Origin: Batkoa obscura
Taxonomy: Eukaryota > Entomophthoromycota > Entomophthoromycetes > Entomophthorales > Batkoaceae
Assembly: GCA_030770535.1 (NCBI GenBank)
Contig: JASVEC010000012.1
Span: 744,001 to 808,000, forward strand
DNA: 64,000 nt
Direction: 5' to 3'
Shown: one piece after another, positions 11,138 to 21,730 of the stretch
Position numbering within the stretch: the first letter of the stretch is position 1
How the letters are laid out: every line of letters starts with the position of its first letter
Made by a program: the position numbers and the translations under genes
The notes under the pieces: model-generated
What the model was told of the DNA's origin: nothing
The model's input: the letters and a program-made list of their open reading frames with translations, nothing else
The model's database searches: none

Positions 11138-14100
11138 TTAAAAGTCGGCATCATCGACATCATAAGTGTAGTTACACTTAGTTACATCAGCGTAATATAG
11201 TGGACATTTGCCCTTGGCATTATAAGCAGCACTCTTAAAGGTCATATCTTGACCTTTAGGTTCAGCGGTCCAACAAGGGAATTTAGCATCTGGAGCTTGA
11301 ACAGAAACGGATTTACCACTAGTATTAGAGGTAGCAGTAGATGGTGGGCATCGTGGGTAACATTCAGTAACATCAGTATAACCAGTATTACATTTTCCAC
11401 TATAATTCTTATCAACACATTTATATACACCTAATTTTCCTTTAATCCAGCATGCTGGTGCATTTGGATCAGTGATACCAATGGAACCTCCATAAGTACT
11501 ACATTTAGCATCGATTGGAACACATTTGTTGTGCTCACATTTAGAGACATCAACTTCATCAAGGCGACAAGATCCATCTTTACCGTATGGTTGACAGGCC
11601 CAAGTGTTATCCTTGTTAAGTGACCAACAAGTGTTTGGACTAAAGTTATCAAAGGTACTAGTAGAACCAGATTTAGTGGTACATTTAAGATCACCATTAT
11701 CCATTGGTGGACATGCAGGTGGTTTTGGAGTATTGAATGGGCATTTAGTGATATCCATTTCAGAGTATGAACATCCATCTTTACCCTTTGGTTTACATGA
11801 CCACTTATCGCCATTAAGGATCCAACATACATTATCTCCTGGTTTTCCGGCATAACCAATATTACCAGCTCCAGCATCACATTCTAAGTAATAAGAAGTT
11901 TCTGGTGGACAAGTTGGTGGGGGTGGTAGTTTCTTACATGTAGAAACATCAACTTCATTCTTTAAACATTTACCATCGGCTCCAGCTGGTTGACAGTTAT
12001 ATGAATTGTCTTTGTTTGATGACCAACATACATTCTTTCCTGGGTTATAGAAGGTAGAGTCACTAGCTGGGTTAGAAGTACACTTCAATTTAGTTTCTTC
12101 AGGCTTTGGACATGCTGGTGGAGTTGGTGGAGTAACTTTACAAGTGGAGATGTCAAGTTCAGAGTATGAACATCCATCTTTACCCTTTGGTTTACATGAC
12201 CATTTATCTCCTGACATAGTCCAGCAAACATTGTTTCCTGGTTCACCAAAGTAAGATCCTTTAGCACCATCATCACATTTAAGATAGTATGAATCTTCTG
12301 GTGGACAAGTTGGTGGGGGTGGTAGTTTCTTACATGTAGAAACATCAACTTCATTCTTTAAACATTTACCATCGGCTCCAGCTGGTTGACAGTTATATGA
12401 GTTATCTTTGTTTGATGACCAACATACATTCTTTCCTGGGTTATAGAAGGTAGAGTCACTAGCTGGGTTAGAAGTACACTTCAATTTAGTTTCTTCAGGC
12501 TTTGGACATGCTGGTGGAGTTGGTGGAGTAACTTTACAAGTGGAGATGTCAAGTTCAGAGTATGAACATCCATTATCACCTTTTGGCTTACAAGACCATT
12601 TTCCTTTATTTTCAGTCCAGCAAACGTTCTTTCCTGGCTCACCGAAGTAAGATCCTTTAGCACCATCATCACACTTGAGGTAGTATGAGTCAGCTGGTGG
12701 ACAAGTTGGTGGAGGTGGTAGTTTCTTACATGTAGAAACATCAACTTCATTCTTTAAACATTTACCATCGGCTCCAGCTGGTTGACAGTTATATGAGTTA
12801 TCTTTGTTTGATGACCAACATACATTCTTTCCTGGGTTATAGAAGGTAGAGTTACTAGCTGGGTTAGAAGTACAAGCAAGTTTAGTTTCTTCAGGCTTTG
12901 GACATTCTGGTGGAGTTGGTGGCTTGATCTTGCAGGTGGAGATGTCAAGTTCAGAATATGAACATCCATCTTTACCCTTTGGTTTACAAGTCCATTTGTC
13001 GCTGCCCATCATCCAGCAAACGTTCTTTCCTGGTTCACCAAAATATGAACCACTGGCACCATCGTCACACTTGAGATAGTATGAATCTTCTGGTGGACAA
13101 GTTGGTGGGGGTGGTAGTTTCTTACATGTAGAAACATCAATTTCATTCTTTAAACATTTACCATCGGCTCCAGCTGGTTGACAGTTATATGAGTTATCTT
13201 TGTTTGATGACCAACATACATTCTTTCCTGGGTTATAGAAGGTAGAGTTACTAGCTGGGTTAGAAGTACAAGCAAGTTTAGTTTCTTCAGGCTTTGGACA
13301 TGCTGGTGGAGTTGGTGGAGTAACTTTACAAGTGGAGATGTCAAGTTCAGAGTATGAACATCCATCTTTACCCTTTGGCTTACATGACCATTTATCTCCT
13401 GACATAGTCCAGCAAACATTGTTTCCTGGTTCACCAAAGTAAGATCCTTTAGCACCATCGTCACACTTGAGATAGTATGAGTCAGCTGGTGGACAAGTTG
13501 GTGGAGGTGGTAGTTTCTTACATGTAGAAACATCAACTTCATTCTTTAAACATTTACCATCGGCTCCAGCTGGTTGACAGTTATATGAGTTATCTTTGTT
13601 TGATGACCAACATACATTCTTTCCTGGGTTATAGAAGGTAGAGTCACTAGCTGGGTTAGAAGTACAAGCAAGTTTAGTTTCTTCAGGCTTTGGACATTCT
13701 GGTGGAGTTGGTGGAGTAACTTTACAAGTAGTAACATCAAGTTCGGAATAAGCACATCCATCTTTACCCTTTGGTTTACATGACCATTTTCCTTTATTTT
13801 CAGTCCAGCAAACGTTCTTTCCTGGCTCACCGAAGTAAGATCCTTTAGCACCATCATCACATTTAAGATAGTATGAATCTTCTGGTGGACAAGTTGGTGG
13901 GGGTGGTAGTTTCTTACATGTAGAAACATCAATTTCATTCTTTAAACATTTACCATCGGCTCCAGCTGGTTGACAATTATATGAGTTATCTTTGTTTGAT
14001 GACCAACATACATTCTTTCCTGGGTTATAGAAGGTAGAGTTACTAGCTGGGTTAGAAGTACAAGCAAGTTTAGTTTCTTCAGGCTTTGGACATTCTGGTG

Positions 14101-15745
14101 GAGTTGGTGGCTTGATCTTGCAGGTGGAGACATCAAGTTCAGAATATGAACACCCATTATCACCTTTTGGCTTACAAGACCATTTTCCTTTATTTTCAGT
14201 CCAGCAAACGTTCTTTCCTGGTTCACCAAAGTAAGATCCTTTAGCACCATCATCACATTTAAGATAGTATGAATCTTCTGGTGGACAAGTTGGTGGGGGT
14301 GGTAGTTTCTTACATGTAGAAACATCAATTTCATTCTTTAAACATTTACCATCGGCTCCAGCTGGTTGACAATTATATGAGTTATCTTTGTTTGATGACC
14401 AACATACATTCTTTCCTGGGTTATAGAAGGTAGAGTTACTAGCTGGGTTAGAAGTACAAGCAAGTTTAGTTTCTTCAGGCTTTGGACATTCTGGTGGAGT
14501 TGGTGGCTTGATCTTGCAGGTGGAGATGTCAAGTTCAGAGTATGAACATCCATCTTTACCCTTTGGTTTACATGACCATTTATCTCCTGACATAGTCCAG
14601 CAAACATTGTTTCCTGGTTCACCAAAGTAAGATCCTTTAGCACCATCATCACATTTAAGATAGTATGAATCTTCTGGTGGACAAGTTGGTGGGGGTGGTA
14701 GTTTCTTACATGTAGAAACATCAACTTCATTCTTTAAACATTTACCATCGGCTCCAGCTGGTTGACAGTTATATGAGTTATCTTTGTTTGATGACCAACA
14801 TACATTCTTTCCTGGGTTATAGAAGGTAGAGTCACTAGCTGGGTTAGAAGTACACTTCAATTTAGTTTCTTCAGGCTTTGGACATGCTGGTGGAGTTGGT
14901 GGAGTAACTTTACAAGTGGAGATGTCAAGTTCAGAGTATGAACATCCATCTTTACCCTTTGGCTTACATGACCATTTATCTCCTGACATAGTCCAGCAAA
15001 CATTGTTTCCTGGTTCACCAAAGTAAGATCCTTTAGCACCATCGTCACACTTGAGGTAGTATGAGTCAGCTGGTGGACAAGTTGGTGGTTTGGTAGGTTG
15101 TGGGCAAGTAGTGACATTAATTTCTCCAGTTGAACATACACCTTTGACTGGAGCTCTACATGTGTAAGCATCAGCTTTTCCACCCCAACAATCGTTACCA
15201 TCAGTTTTACCGAAAGTATGTGTCTTTCCATCTAAACCAGTACAACTAGTTTCTGGTTTTTCTTTTGGTGGGCATGGAGGAGGAGTAGGTTTAACGTACT
15301 TTTTTGGACAAGTTGAAATGTCTTTTTCATTAATAGCACATTTATCATTAGTCTTTGGACCACATTTCCATTTGCGTCCACTCTTTTTCCAACATACATT
15401 ATCGCCATAATCGTAGAAACTAGATTTACCACCAGAATTCGTAGTACATTCTATATCTGCAGAGTTTCTTGGTGGGCATGCTGGCATTGGTTCTTCACAT
15501 TCTTCTTTAACGTTAGAGTAACCTTCAGCGCACATGCCATCTTTACCAACAAAATTACAAGACCAGTTTGCATCACCTTCCATCCAGCATTCTGGACCTC
15601 CGACCATATCATAGTTATAGGTACTTCCGTTTAAAGTACAGGTGTCCCCATCTAATGGACAGTTGGCTTCGTCATAATACCCCTTAGCAGAAACAGCCAG
15701 TGCTCCTAGGAGTGCAGCAATTAATGGATTATTAATTGGTTTCAT
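11138..15745 (-). CDS. Giant secreted cysteine-rich protein of 23 six-cysteine modules
   Basis: One uninterrupted 1,535-residue frame. A signal peptide (MKPINNPLIAALLGALAVSA) leads into 23 tandem modules of about 66 residues. Each has six cysteines in the order CPP, LxC, NxCW, WxC, GxC and DISTC, separated by Pro-rich linkers such as KLPPPPT and VTPPTPPA. Modules 4-19 are eight copies of an alternating A-B pair (A: DSYYLKCDDGAKGSYFGEPG; B: EETKLACTSNPAS); the first three and last four modules are divergent. There is no GPI signal or membrane segment; the end is acidic (DVDDADF). Base composition is much richer in GC than the flanks, with a restricted codon set, which suggests high expression. 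The 19170 gene codes for a six-module relative. I recognise no named domain; secreted matrix, wall or adhesive roles are possible guesses. Confidence 0.85.
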   Translation of the reverse strand: MKPINNPLIAALLGALAVSAKGYYDEANCPLDGDTCTLNGSTYNYDMVGGPECWMEGDANWSCNFVGKDGMCAEGYSNVKEECEEPMPACPPRNSADIECTTNSGGKSSFYDYGDNVCWKKSGRKWKCGPKTNDKCAINEKDISTCPKKYVKPTPPPCPPKEKPETSCTGLDGKTHTFGKTDGNDCWGGKADAYTCRAPVKGVCSTGEINVTTCPQPTKPPTCPPADSYYLKCDDGAKGSYFGEPGNNVCWTMSGDKWSCKPKGKDGCSYSELDISTCKVTPPTPPACPKPEETKLKCTSNPASDSTFYNPGKNVCWSSNKDNSYNCQPAGADGKCLKNEVDVSTCKKLPPPPTCPPEDSYYLKCDDGAKGSYFGEPGNNVCWTMSGDKWSCKPKGKDGCSYSELDISTCKIKPPTPPECPKPEETKLACTSNPASNSTFYNPGKNVCWSSNKDNSYNCQPAGADGKCLKNEIDVSTCKKLPPPPTCPPEDSYYLKCDDGAKGSYFGEPGKNVCWTENKGKWSCKPKGDNGCSYSELDVSTCKIKPPTPPECPKPEETKLACTSNPASNSTFYNPGKNVCWSSNKDNSYNCQPAGADGKCLKNEIDVSTCKKLPPPPTCPPEDSYYLKCDDGAKGSYFGEPGKNVCWTENKGKWSCKPKGKDGCAYSELDVTTCKVTPPTPPECPKPEETKLACTSNPASDSTFYNPGKNVCWSSNKDNSYNCQPAGADGKCLKNEVDVSTCKKLPPPPTCPPADSYYLKCDDGAKGSYFGEPGNNVCWTMSGDKWSCKPKGKDGCSYSELDISTCKVTPPTPPACPKPEETKLACTSNPASNSTFYNPGKNVCWSSNKDNSYNCQPAGADGKCLKNEIDVSTCKKLPPPPTCPPEDSYYLKCDDGASGSYFGEPGKNVCWMMGSDKWTCKPKGKDGCSYSELDISTCKIKPPTPPECPKPEETKLACTSNPASNSTFYNPGKNVCWSSNKDNSYNCQPAGADGKCLKNEVDVSTCKKLPPPPTCPPADSYYLKCDDGAKGSYFGEPGKNVCWTENKGKWSCKPKGDNGCSYSELDISTCKVTPPTPPACPKPEETKLKCTSNPASDSTFYNPGKNVCWSSNKDNSYNCQPAGADGKCLKNEVDVSTCKKLPPPPTCPPEDSYYLKCDDGAKGSYFGEPGNNVCWTMSGDKWSCKPKGKDGCSYSELDISTCKVTPPTPPACPKPEETKLKCTSNPASDSTFYNPGKNVCWSSNKDNSYNCQPAGADGKCLKNEVDVSTCKKLPPPPTCPPETSYYLECDAGAGNIGYAGKPGDNVCWILNGDKWSCKPKGKDGCSYSEMDITKCPFNTPKPPACPPMDNGDLKCTTKSGSTSTFDNFSPNTCWSLNKDNTWACQPYGKDGSCRLDEVDVSKCEHNKCVPIDAKCSTYGGSIGITDPNAPACWIKGKLGVYKCVDKNYSGKCNTGYTDVTECYPRCPPSTATSNTSGKSVSVQAPDAKFPCWTAEPKGQDMTFKSAAYNAKGKCPLYYADVTKCNYTYDVDDADF
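11912..15079 (-). repeat. Eight tandem 396-bp repeats coding the A-B module pairs
   Basis: The span is 3,168 bp, exactly 8 x 396, with no length change between units. Units differ only in small patches (TMSGDKW, ENKGKW or MMGSDKW after CW; KDG or DNG; KVTPPTPPA or KIKPPTPPE; PADS or PEDS; KLKC or KLAC), and the patches occur in many combinations. Confidence 0.95.
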
Positions 15746-18700
15746 TCTAGATTAAGGGAATAAATTACACAGATACACAGTACCAATTCCACTTTTAAGC
15801 AATAAATGTTGTAAAGTCGCCCTTTTTATACTTTTTTTACTTGACATTTTACTATTTAGTTAATTTTAACACTCTTTTCCATTAAGTTACCAATAAAGAT
15901 GAATTTGGTGCAATTAAAAAGCTGATCATTTTAAATTTCAGTTTTCTGTCTATCAAATAAGTTTATTAAAAATTTGTATGAAGATCTTTTTATTATTATA
16001 AAAAATGGCCTCCATCAAATGTGTCAAAAAATAGGAATAATAAATTTAAATAAACTTAGCGATCTTTTTTTTCATGGCTCTTTTTTGGTAAATGATAGCT
16101 GAGGATATTACAGTAACCACAGCCGTTAGATACTAATTGATCTTTAAATGTTATAATAATTTATTACGCAATTAGAAATATGATGTTGTTTGCATTCAGT
16201 TTTAAATATTGGTAAAAATACACACATTAAATATAATTAACTGTTGTTTGATTTCAATATATTACATAATAACACAGCAATTGACATTACATCTAAATTA
16301 TATCAAGTTAAATCGTATAAAATATACAACCCTAGTTCTATTTCTTTTTTATTTAAGATATTTTGGTGTTATACCGTTAATTTATTTAAATCTCCTATTA
16401 GTTTGAAAAAATGTGTATAATTAGTTTTTAGAGTACCTTTTTTTATTTAGAGTTTTTAAAACTATCAATAAATATTAATGTTGATCTTAAATAACTTGTT
16501 TTTTTAAGTGAAAATAAAAATAATTGATTGCAATAACAAATATCCTTTACGTTTAAAATCAAGCATTGTTTTGGAGTAAGTATATTTTGATGTTCTAATT
16601 TTATACTCTCACCATTAATTCTCATCAAAAGCCAGTTATAATGAGAAACCCTCAAATAAGTAAAACAACTGAAATTAAATTATTTAAAGTATTGTCCAAC
16701 TTAGATAGTGTTATTTACAATTCAGTTAGTTTGGGTAAATTGCAACCTACTTAGCGATAGTTTTTGTAACAAAATAGCTCGATTAAAATGTGTTTTTAAG
16801 ACTTGAACTTGAGATTTTAACTTAATTTTAGTAAAATTTGCTCTCAAATGAACAATTAAATAGGTCTCAGTTTACCCAAATTACCTGTACATAGATTTCA
16901 AGATGTCAAAAATATAATTTAAAGTCCCTTATTAAAACCAAATTGTTGTAAAGTTGTCAGATGCTTATTTTTTAAAGACCAACTTTTTAAATCTAACTTT
17001 GTTTTAAGACTTTACGATTTTAAATTACATTTAAAATTGTTGTCAATCACTGTTTAAAAAAATGGTTTGGTACGAAATAAAGTCATATTTTAAAAAATTT
17101 CACTCTGGATATTTCTAATTACACCATTTGTGGCTACCTCCAGACTTTCATGATTTTTAAAAGCTAGCCTTTTATATAATATAATGCCCTTTTAAAAGTT
17201 CAAAGTGAATCTAATATGTTGTATTCAAAAGCGAGATATTTAATGAGAGTGTTAATAATTTTTTAGAACTTCCGAGATAGAATTGTATCTTACGATAAAA
17301 TACCAATTCAAACAGAAATTTGTTTTTCTGAATGTAATATAAACTTATTGATGTTGGTACATTTTTGATATTTTTTGTTTTTAATTTATTTTTAAAATTA
17401 ATAACTAAGCCACACCTAATATCTAGATTTTAATATTATTTTATCTGGTTTAAGCTACTTTTCACCTGTTACAAGGAGCAACGGTAAAATATAAATTTCT
17501 GACTAAAGTGCTATACATTTGTTATATCTAAGGTTTTGAGTTTTATATAATATAATTTATATTTATATAGTGCCTTCAATCTACTACGATTATAGCAAGA
17601 AAAAAGTACAATCAAACTGCAATAAAATAATTCGATTATCATTGAAAATAAAAGTAAGGGAAATTCAAATAATTGCGGTTAAAACTGTAACATTTTGTTA
17701 CGAATTTTTAGTTATTATTTATTTTGATTTTAGCAATTATTGAAAATAATTTTTCAAATTGTTTAAATTTTTTTTTTGCTATAGCCATGATTGGTTGAAA
17801 TATTATAATTTTAAACTATTGTGGTTATTTTTTTCTAACTTTTCTTAGTAATCATAAATTTATTGAATATCTATTCGTTTTTAAAGTATAAAAATAACAC
17901 TTATTGATACTGCAATAACTCTATAAGTAATGTAAACTCTCCAATTATTAACTATTCTTAAGTAATATTATCATAGCAACTACCATTGTACTAAAAGATA
18001 TTAGTCCAGTACTTTAATTTTGATATTACACAAATATTATGGTGATAAATGGGATATCTCTACTATAAATTAAATATTTTAAAATAGCTTTTAAAAAAAT
18101 AGATAGGCATTATAGATATGATATTGTACTTTATTTAAAATATAAAACACAGAGTATGAATAATATCCGATTGTAAAAATTTAAATGTTGATAGGATAGA
18201 ATCGAAAATACTATACTAAAAGTATGTTTCATTATAGTTGAGTAAGGCCTTCACTCACTCACCTACCGCATCTACTTACCTATATGTCTTATTATCTTTA
18301 TCCTCTTTCATTATACACCCATAATTTTAACGTCTGAAGCCTTGCGTTTTCAAAATTTTTTTAAAATATTCTAAAATTACGAGTGGGATTTTAATTTGAG
18401 TATTTTAAATAGTTGACATATATATTTTTATCAATCTTTCTAAGTTCCATTGTTTTGGTTATATTTTATAACATAATACTCTTCCTTTATGTATTTGTTA
18501 TAATATCGTACTTTTATTTTGTCATATCTTGAGCCACTAAACTTGACATTTGAATATTCAATGTCGATAATCTTTTTTAGCTTGTAGTATAATAAAATTC
18601 TCAATAAAATAATAGACTTACTCATCTTCAAAAGCATGATTTTATTAATATTTGAAAATTACAGATAACAAAAATCTCTTGCGAAGTAGGTAGCAGCAAT

Positions 18701-19169
18701 ATTTACAGATAAATATTTGTCAAATTGATTTCTTTAACTTAATTCTAGTATTTTCAGCAGAATTTCAACATAAATTTTGCTCTTAAATAAATAAACGGCT
18801 AATAATTTTGCAAGTTGGTTCAGCTGTGTTCCAATTTTGGACTGATTTTCCTTTGATTCTTTGGCATTTTGGTTTGATCATTAATTGAAGTGAGAATCAA
18901 TACCGCTGATCAATTTTAACCATCTTTCAACATTTTGTTAAGATCAAGTTATAATAAGGAATAAAGAGAGCGAAATAGCTGATTTTAAAAAAATAAATGA
19001 CTATTTTCACAAGTGATAAACTAATTGGATTATCATCAAAAATCAAAATTTCAAAAGTGGCTCATTAAAATATATCTTATAGTCTATTTTTGAAGTTGTT
19101 CTCCTTTGTTTTTACTATTACTTTCTTAATTCTGTAGATATTGACTATCTATTACATTTTTCACTAAGA
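15746..19169. other. Long divergent spacer between the two cysteine-rich genes
   Basis: 3.4 kb of low-GC DNA between the start codons of the 23-module and 6-module genes. Short frames in it (for example near 16.2, 16.5 and 18.5 kb) have composition like the surrounding AT background and no recognisable content. A near-palindrome GAGTAAGGCCTTCACTC lies near 18240, followed by a pyrimidine-rich stretch to about 18320. No RNA gene seen. Confidence 0.6.
15822..15830 (-). promoter_or_regulatory. Candidate TATA box of the cysteine-rich repeat gene
   Basis: TATAAAAAG on the minus strand, 77 bp upstream of the ATG at 15745. The same nine bases lie upstream of the secreted phosphodiesterase-like gene (22640-22648). 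Confidence 0.6.
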
Positions 19170-20429
19170 ATGCGTTCCTACTATAGTTTATTACTTTTAA
19201 ATATTTTGTTGGGGGTAAAAGCTGGGGATTATAACAGTGTTTCTTGTCCACCAGTAGGTGCTACTTGTAAGTACCAAGATGATGTTTTTAACTTAACAAA
19301 TCAAACTACTCCTCCATGCTGGAAGAGTGATGGCGAGGATGGTTACGATTGTATTCCATTAGGAAGTGATGGTGAATGTAATGAAAGCTATACTAATATA
19401 GTGCAATCTTGTAAAAAAATTGATCCACCTAGTTGTCCAGCTAAGGATCAAGGAAACCTATCATGCAAGGCTCATGGATTGATTTCCGATACTACTGCAT
19501 CTTCACCTGGGGCTAATATATGCTGGTATAAAGATGATAATGATTCTTGGAAATGCTTACCAACTATAGATAATAATGAATGCGGTGAAGGACAATTAGA
19601 TATAACTACTTGTAAATTTGATGAACAAAAAGATGAGGCACCTAAATGCCCACCAAAAGACAAACCCTCCACTCAATGTACTGGTGACAATGGGAAAACT
19701 TATACTTTATTTAGACCTGGTAAATTCCATTGTTGGGCTTTTAAAGAAGATAAATGGAGTTGTACCTCTAAAAGTTTTGGTACATGTGACAAAAATGCTT
19801 TGGATATATCTACTTGTGAAGTAGAAAATCCAGCATCATCATGCCCTGCAGAAAAATATTATAATTTAAGATGTAAGAATGTTAAATCTGGCGAAACTTA
19901 TATTGCAGGCAGCCCACAAGAGTATGTCTGTTGGGCCAAAAATCGTAAGCAGAGCAACGAATGGGGATGTACTAAAAAATCAGATAATGGTGAATGTAAA
20001 GATAGTCAATTAGATATTAGTGCTTGTATATTTTCAAAACCAAAAGAACCTTGTTTACCAAGAGAAAGTAAATGCACTTATAAAAATAAAGAGTATACTA
20101 TCTTCGATCCAACAGCTCCTAAATGTTGGAAAAAGACAGATAATGGATACGAATGCTATTTACGTAAAGAGAACGAAGTTTTGTGTCCATCAGGATTTAC
20201 CGATGTAAGAGTTTGTTATCCTAAATGTCCGAAACAGGCAGCTACCTGTGATACTACCAATGATACCTATTCTCCATTGAGAGCTCTTTCTTCTTTAGAC
20301 CCTGAGGCTTTATGCTGGGATCCATCTAATGGTAACGATGACCCGTTATCATTTAATTGCTTCAAAAAAACCAAAGGAATCTGTCCATTAGGATCGGCCG
20401 ACATATCTCAATGTGGTATTAAATATTAA
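19170..20429 (+). CDS. Secreted cysteine-rich protein of six modules, paralogue of the 23-module protein
   Basis: A 419-residue intronless frame with a signal peptide (MRSYYSLLLLNILLGVKA) and six modules of the same six-cysteine type, starting at CPPVGATC, CPAKDQGNLSC, CPPKDKPSTQC, CPAEKYYNLRC, CLPRESKC and CPKQAATC. Module 1 matches the large protein's first module (PPCW, C-x-PLGSDGEC), module 3 its third (TGDNGKTYTLF against TGLDGKTHTFG), module 4 its A type, and the last two its final pair (CYPKCPKQAATC against CYPRCPPSTATS). It lacks the expanded A-B array and is AT-richer in codon choice, so it resembles the pre-expansion layout. It lies head to head with the large gene across 3.4 kb. 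Function unknown; secreted. Confidence 0.85.
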   Translation: MRSYYSLLLLNILLGVKAGDYNSVSCPPVGATCKYQDDVFNLTNQTTPPCWKSDGEDGYDCIPLGSDGECNESYTNIVQSCKKIDPPSCPAKDQGNLSCKAHGLISDTTASSPGANICWYKDDNDSWKCLPTIDNNECGEGQLDITTCKFDEQKDEAPKCPPKDKPSTQCTGDNGKTYTLFRPGKFHCWAFKEDKWSCTSKSFGTCDKNALDISTCEVENPASSCPAEKYYNLRCKNVKSGETYIAGSPQEYVCWAKNRKQSNEWGCTKKSDNGECKDSQLDISACIFSKPKEPCLPRESKCTYKNKEYTIFDPTAPKCWKKTDNGYECYLRKENEVLCPSGFTDVRVCYPKCPKQAATCDTTNDTYSPLRALSSLDPEALCWDPSNGNDDPLSFNCFKKTKGICPLGSADISQCGIKY

Positions 20430-21730
20430 ATGAACTTATTTTTTAAGAAGAAATAAATTAAAATTCAAAATATTGTACTTTATTAAACTATTGATCTTTT
20501 GGTTTGTTTTATAAAATTATGACAATTAAGGAAAATACAATAAGCTGATTTATCCTTACATAAAATAAGCTGAAGTAACTATTAACATCTTTTACTGGAA
20601 AATAAATCTCAATGACAGTGTTTATTAAATCAAAAAATACGCTTAAAATAATTGAAGGGTACCGAGTTATTAGCGGTAACAGAAAAGGACAGCTGAAAGT
20701 GACCTTCGGCGTGGAGTCCTTTCTACCTTTCAAACTAAGTAGTTGCAAACAGGAGGAAAAGCCAATTGTGTCAAAAAAGCTTTTCGTTTGGAAAGACGAA
20801 TTCGAGGTAAGGGGAGATAATAGTGGGAGCCAAAAATAAGCTTACTATACTACTGGCTAATGGATTAAGTTATAGGAACAACTAATAAAGAAAAACAAGG
20901 TCTGAGAAAGGATGAAAAAGGCTTGGGATAAAAAAGCGATATAGACACCAGATGTTTCCAGAAACATTAAGGAATTCTCAAAGACTAAAGATTAAGATAA
21001 ACAAATCATTTGAATACAAGAACAAGTAGAGAGCGATGAGCAGAAGTATCTAGGATAGTAATGCAAGTAAATAGAGATGATAATACTGTCATATATATAA
21101 ATATGTAGCAGAAAGCTTAAAAATCATAAACAGCTTATCGTAAAGTAGTTTTCAGCTTAAGGTATAAAACTTAACTGCATGAGTGATATATATTCCAAAA
21201 GCCAACATTAGCGTCAGGAGGAATTATTTTAAAGTATAGATCGAAATGGAGTGAATAAAAACAAGCATTAAATATGTAATGCTAAACTCCAATACATTAT
21301 AAATGGCTTATTGCTAATAAAATAAGGCTATTTAAAGTTTTTTAATTATTTTAGTTATTTTTAATTAAGTGTACGCTGTTGAATAGAATAGATTAAATGC
21401 TTTGCTTCTTTACTTTTTTTATATTATGTTCTGTTTGCTTTGTTAGAATTACAAAAATATTGTCAATCCACAATGTAATAATGTGGTTTACTAAACAAAT
21501 TTAGTTTGGCACTTTTAACATTTATACTAGTAATTTTAAATATCTAAATTCATGTTTGAGGTTAAAAAGTGCAAATATATAGAGATGTACCTTTTTGTTT
21601 AAGAATTCTACTAGCAGTTTTTCCACTAAATAGCGCTTGAAAATGAAAACAATGAAAACAAAAAAATACCTCCATATATTCAATGTTAAAGTTTCGAAAA
21701 ATTAAATTACATTATCGTCAATATTTATTT
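20430..21730. other. Spacer with a composition-shifted relic island and a MITE copy
   Basis: Roughly 20610-21260 is purine-rich on the + strand and visibly richer in G than the flanks. It includes a short 75-codon frame (20612-20839) that I do not recognise. This looks like a decayed insertion of unknown class rather than a functional host gene. A family-1 MITE copy lies at 21580-21674. Confidence 0.45.
21580..21674 (+). mobile_element. MITE-like element, family 1, copy C
   Basis: Begins AGAGATGTACCTTTTTGTTT, keeps the core AAGAATTCTACTAGCAGTTT and TTCCACTAAATAGCGCTT, and ends AAATACCTCCA. It has drifted more than copies A and F. TATA lies on both flanks, fitting TA duplication. Confidence 0.75.

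Noticed and set aside
11912-15079. CRISPR array or centromeric satellite
   Set aside because: The 396-bp units are coding, in frame, without spacers, and lie within one secreted-protein gene.
11242-15432. A ladder of overlapping 60-130-codon frames on both strands across the cysteine-rich gene
   Set aside because: They recur with the 396-bp period and are out-of-frame shadows of the repeat array; they have no signal peptide or cysteine pattern.
16209-16655. Short frames of 65-70 codons in the long spacer
   Set aside because: Composition equals AT-rich spacer, no conserved content, no start context; consistent with chance.
18236-18320. RNA gene in the pyrimidine-rich patch
   Set aside because: Only a short near-palindrome; no box motifs or conserved RNA structure recognised.
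20612-20839. A 75-codon protein gene
   Set aside because: Possible, but no recognisable domain, signal or splice context; recorded only as part of a composition island.
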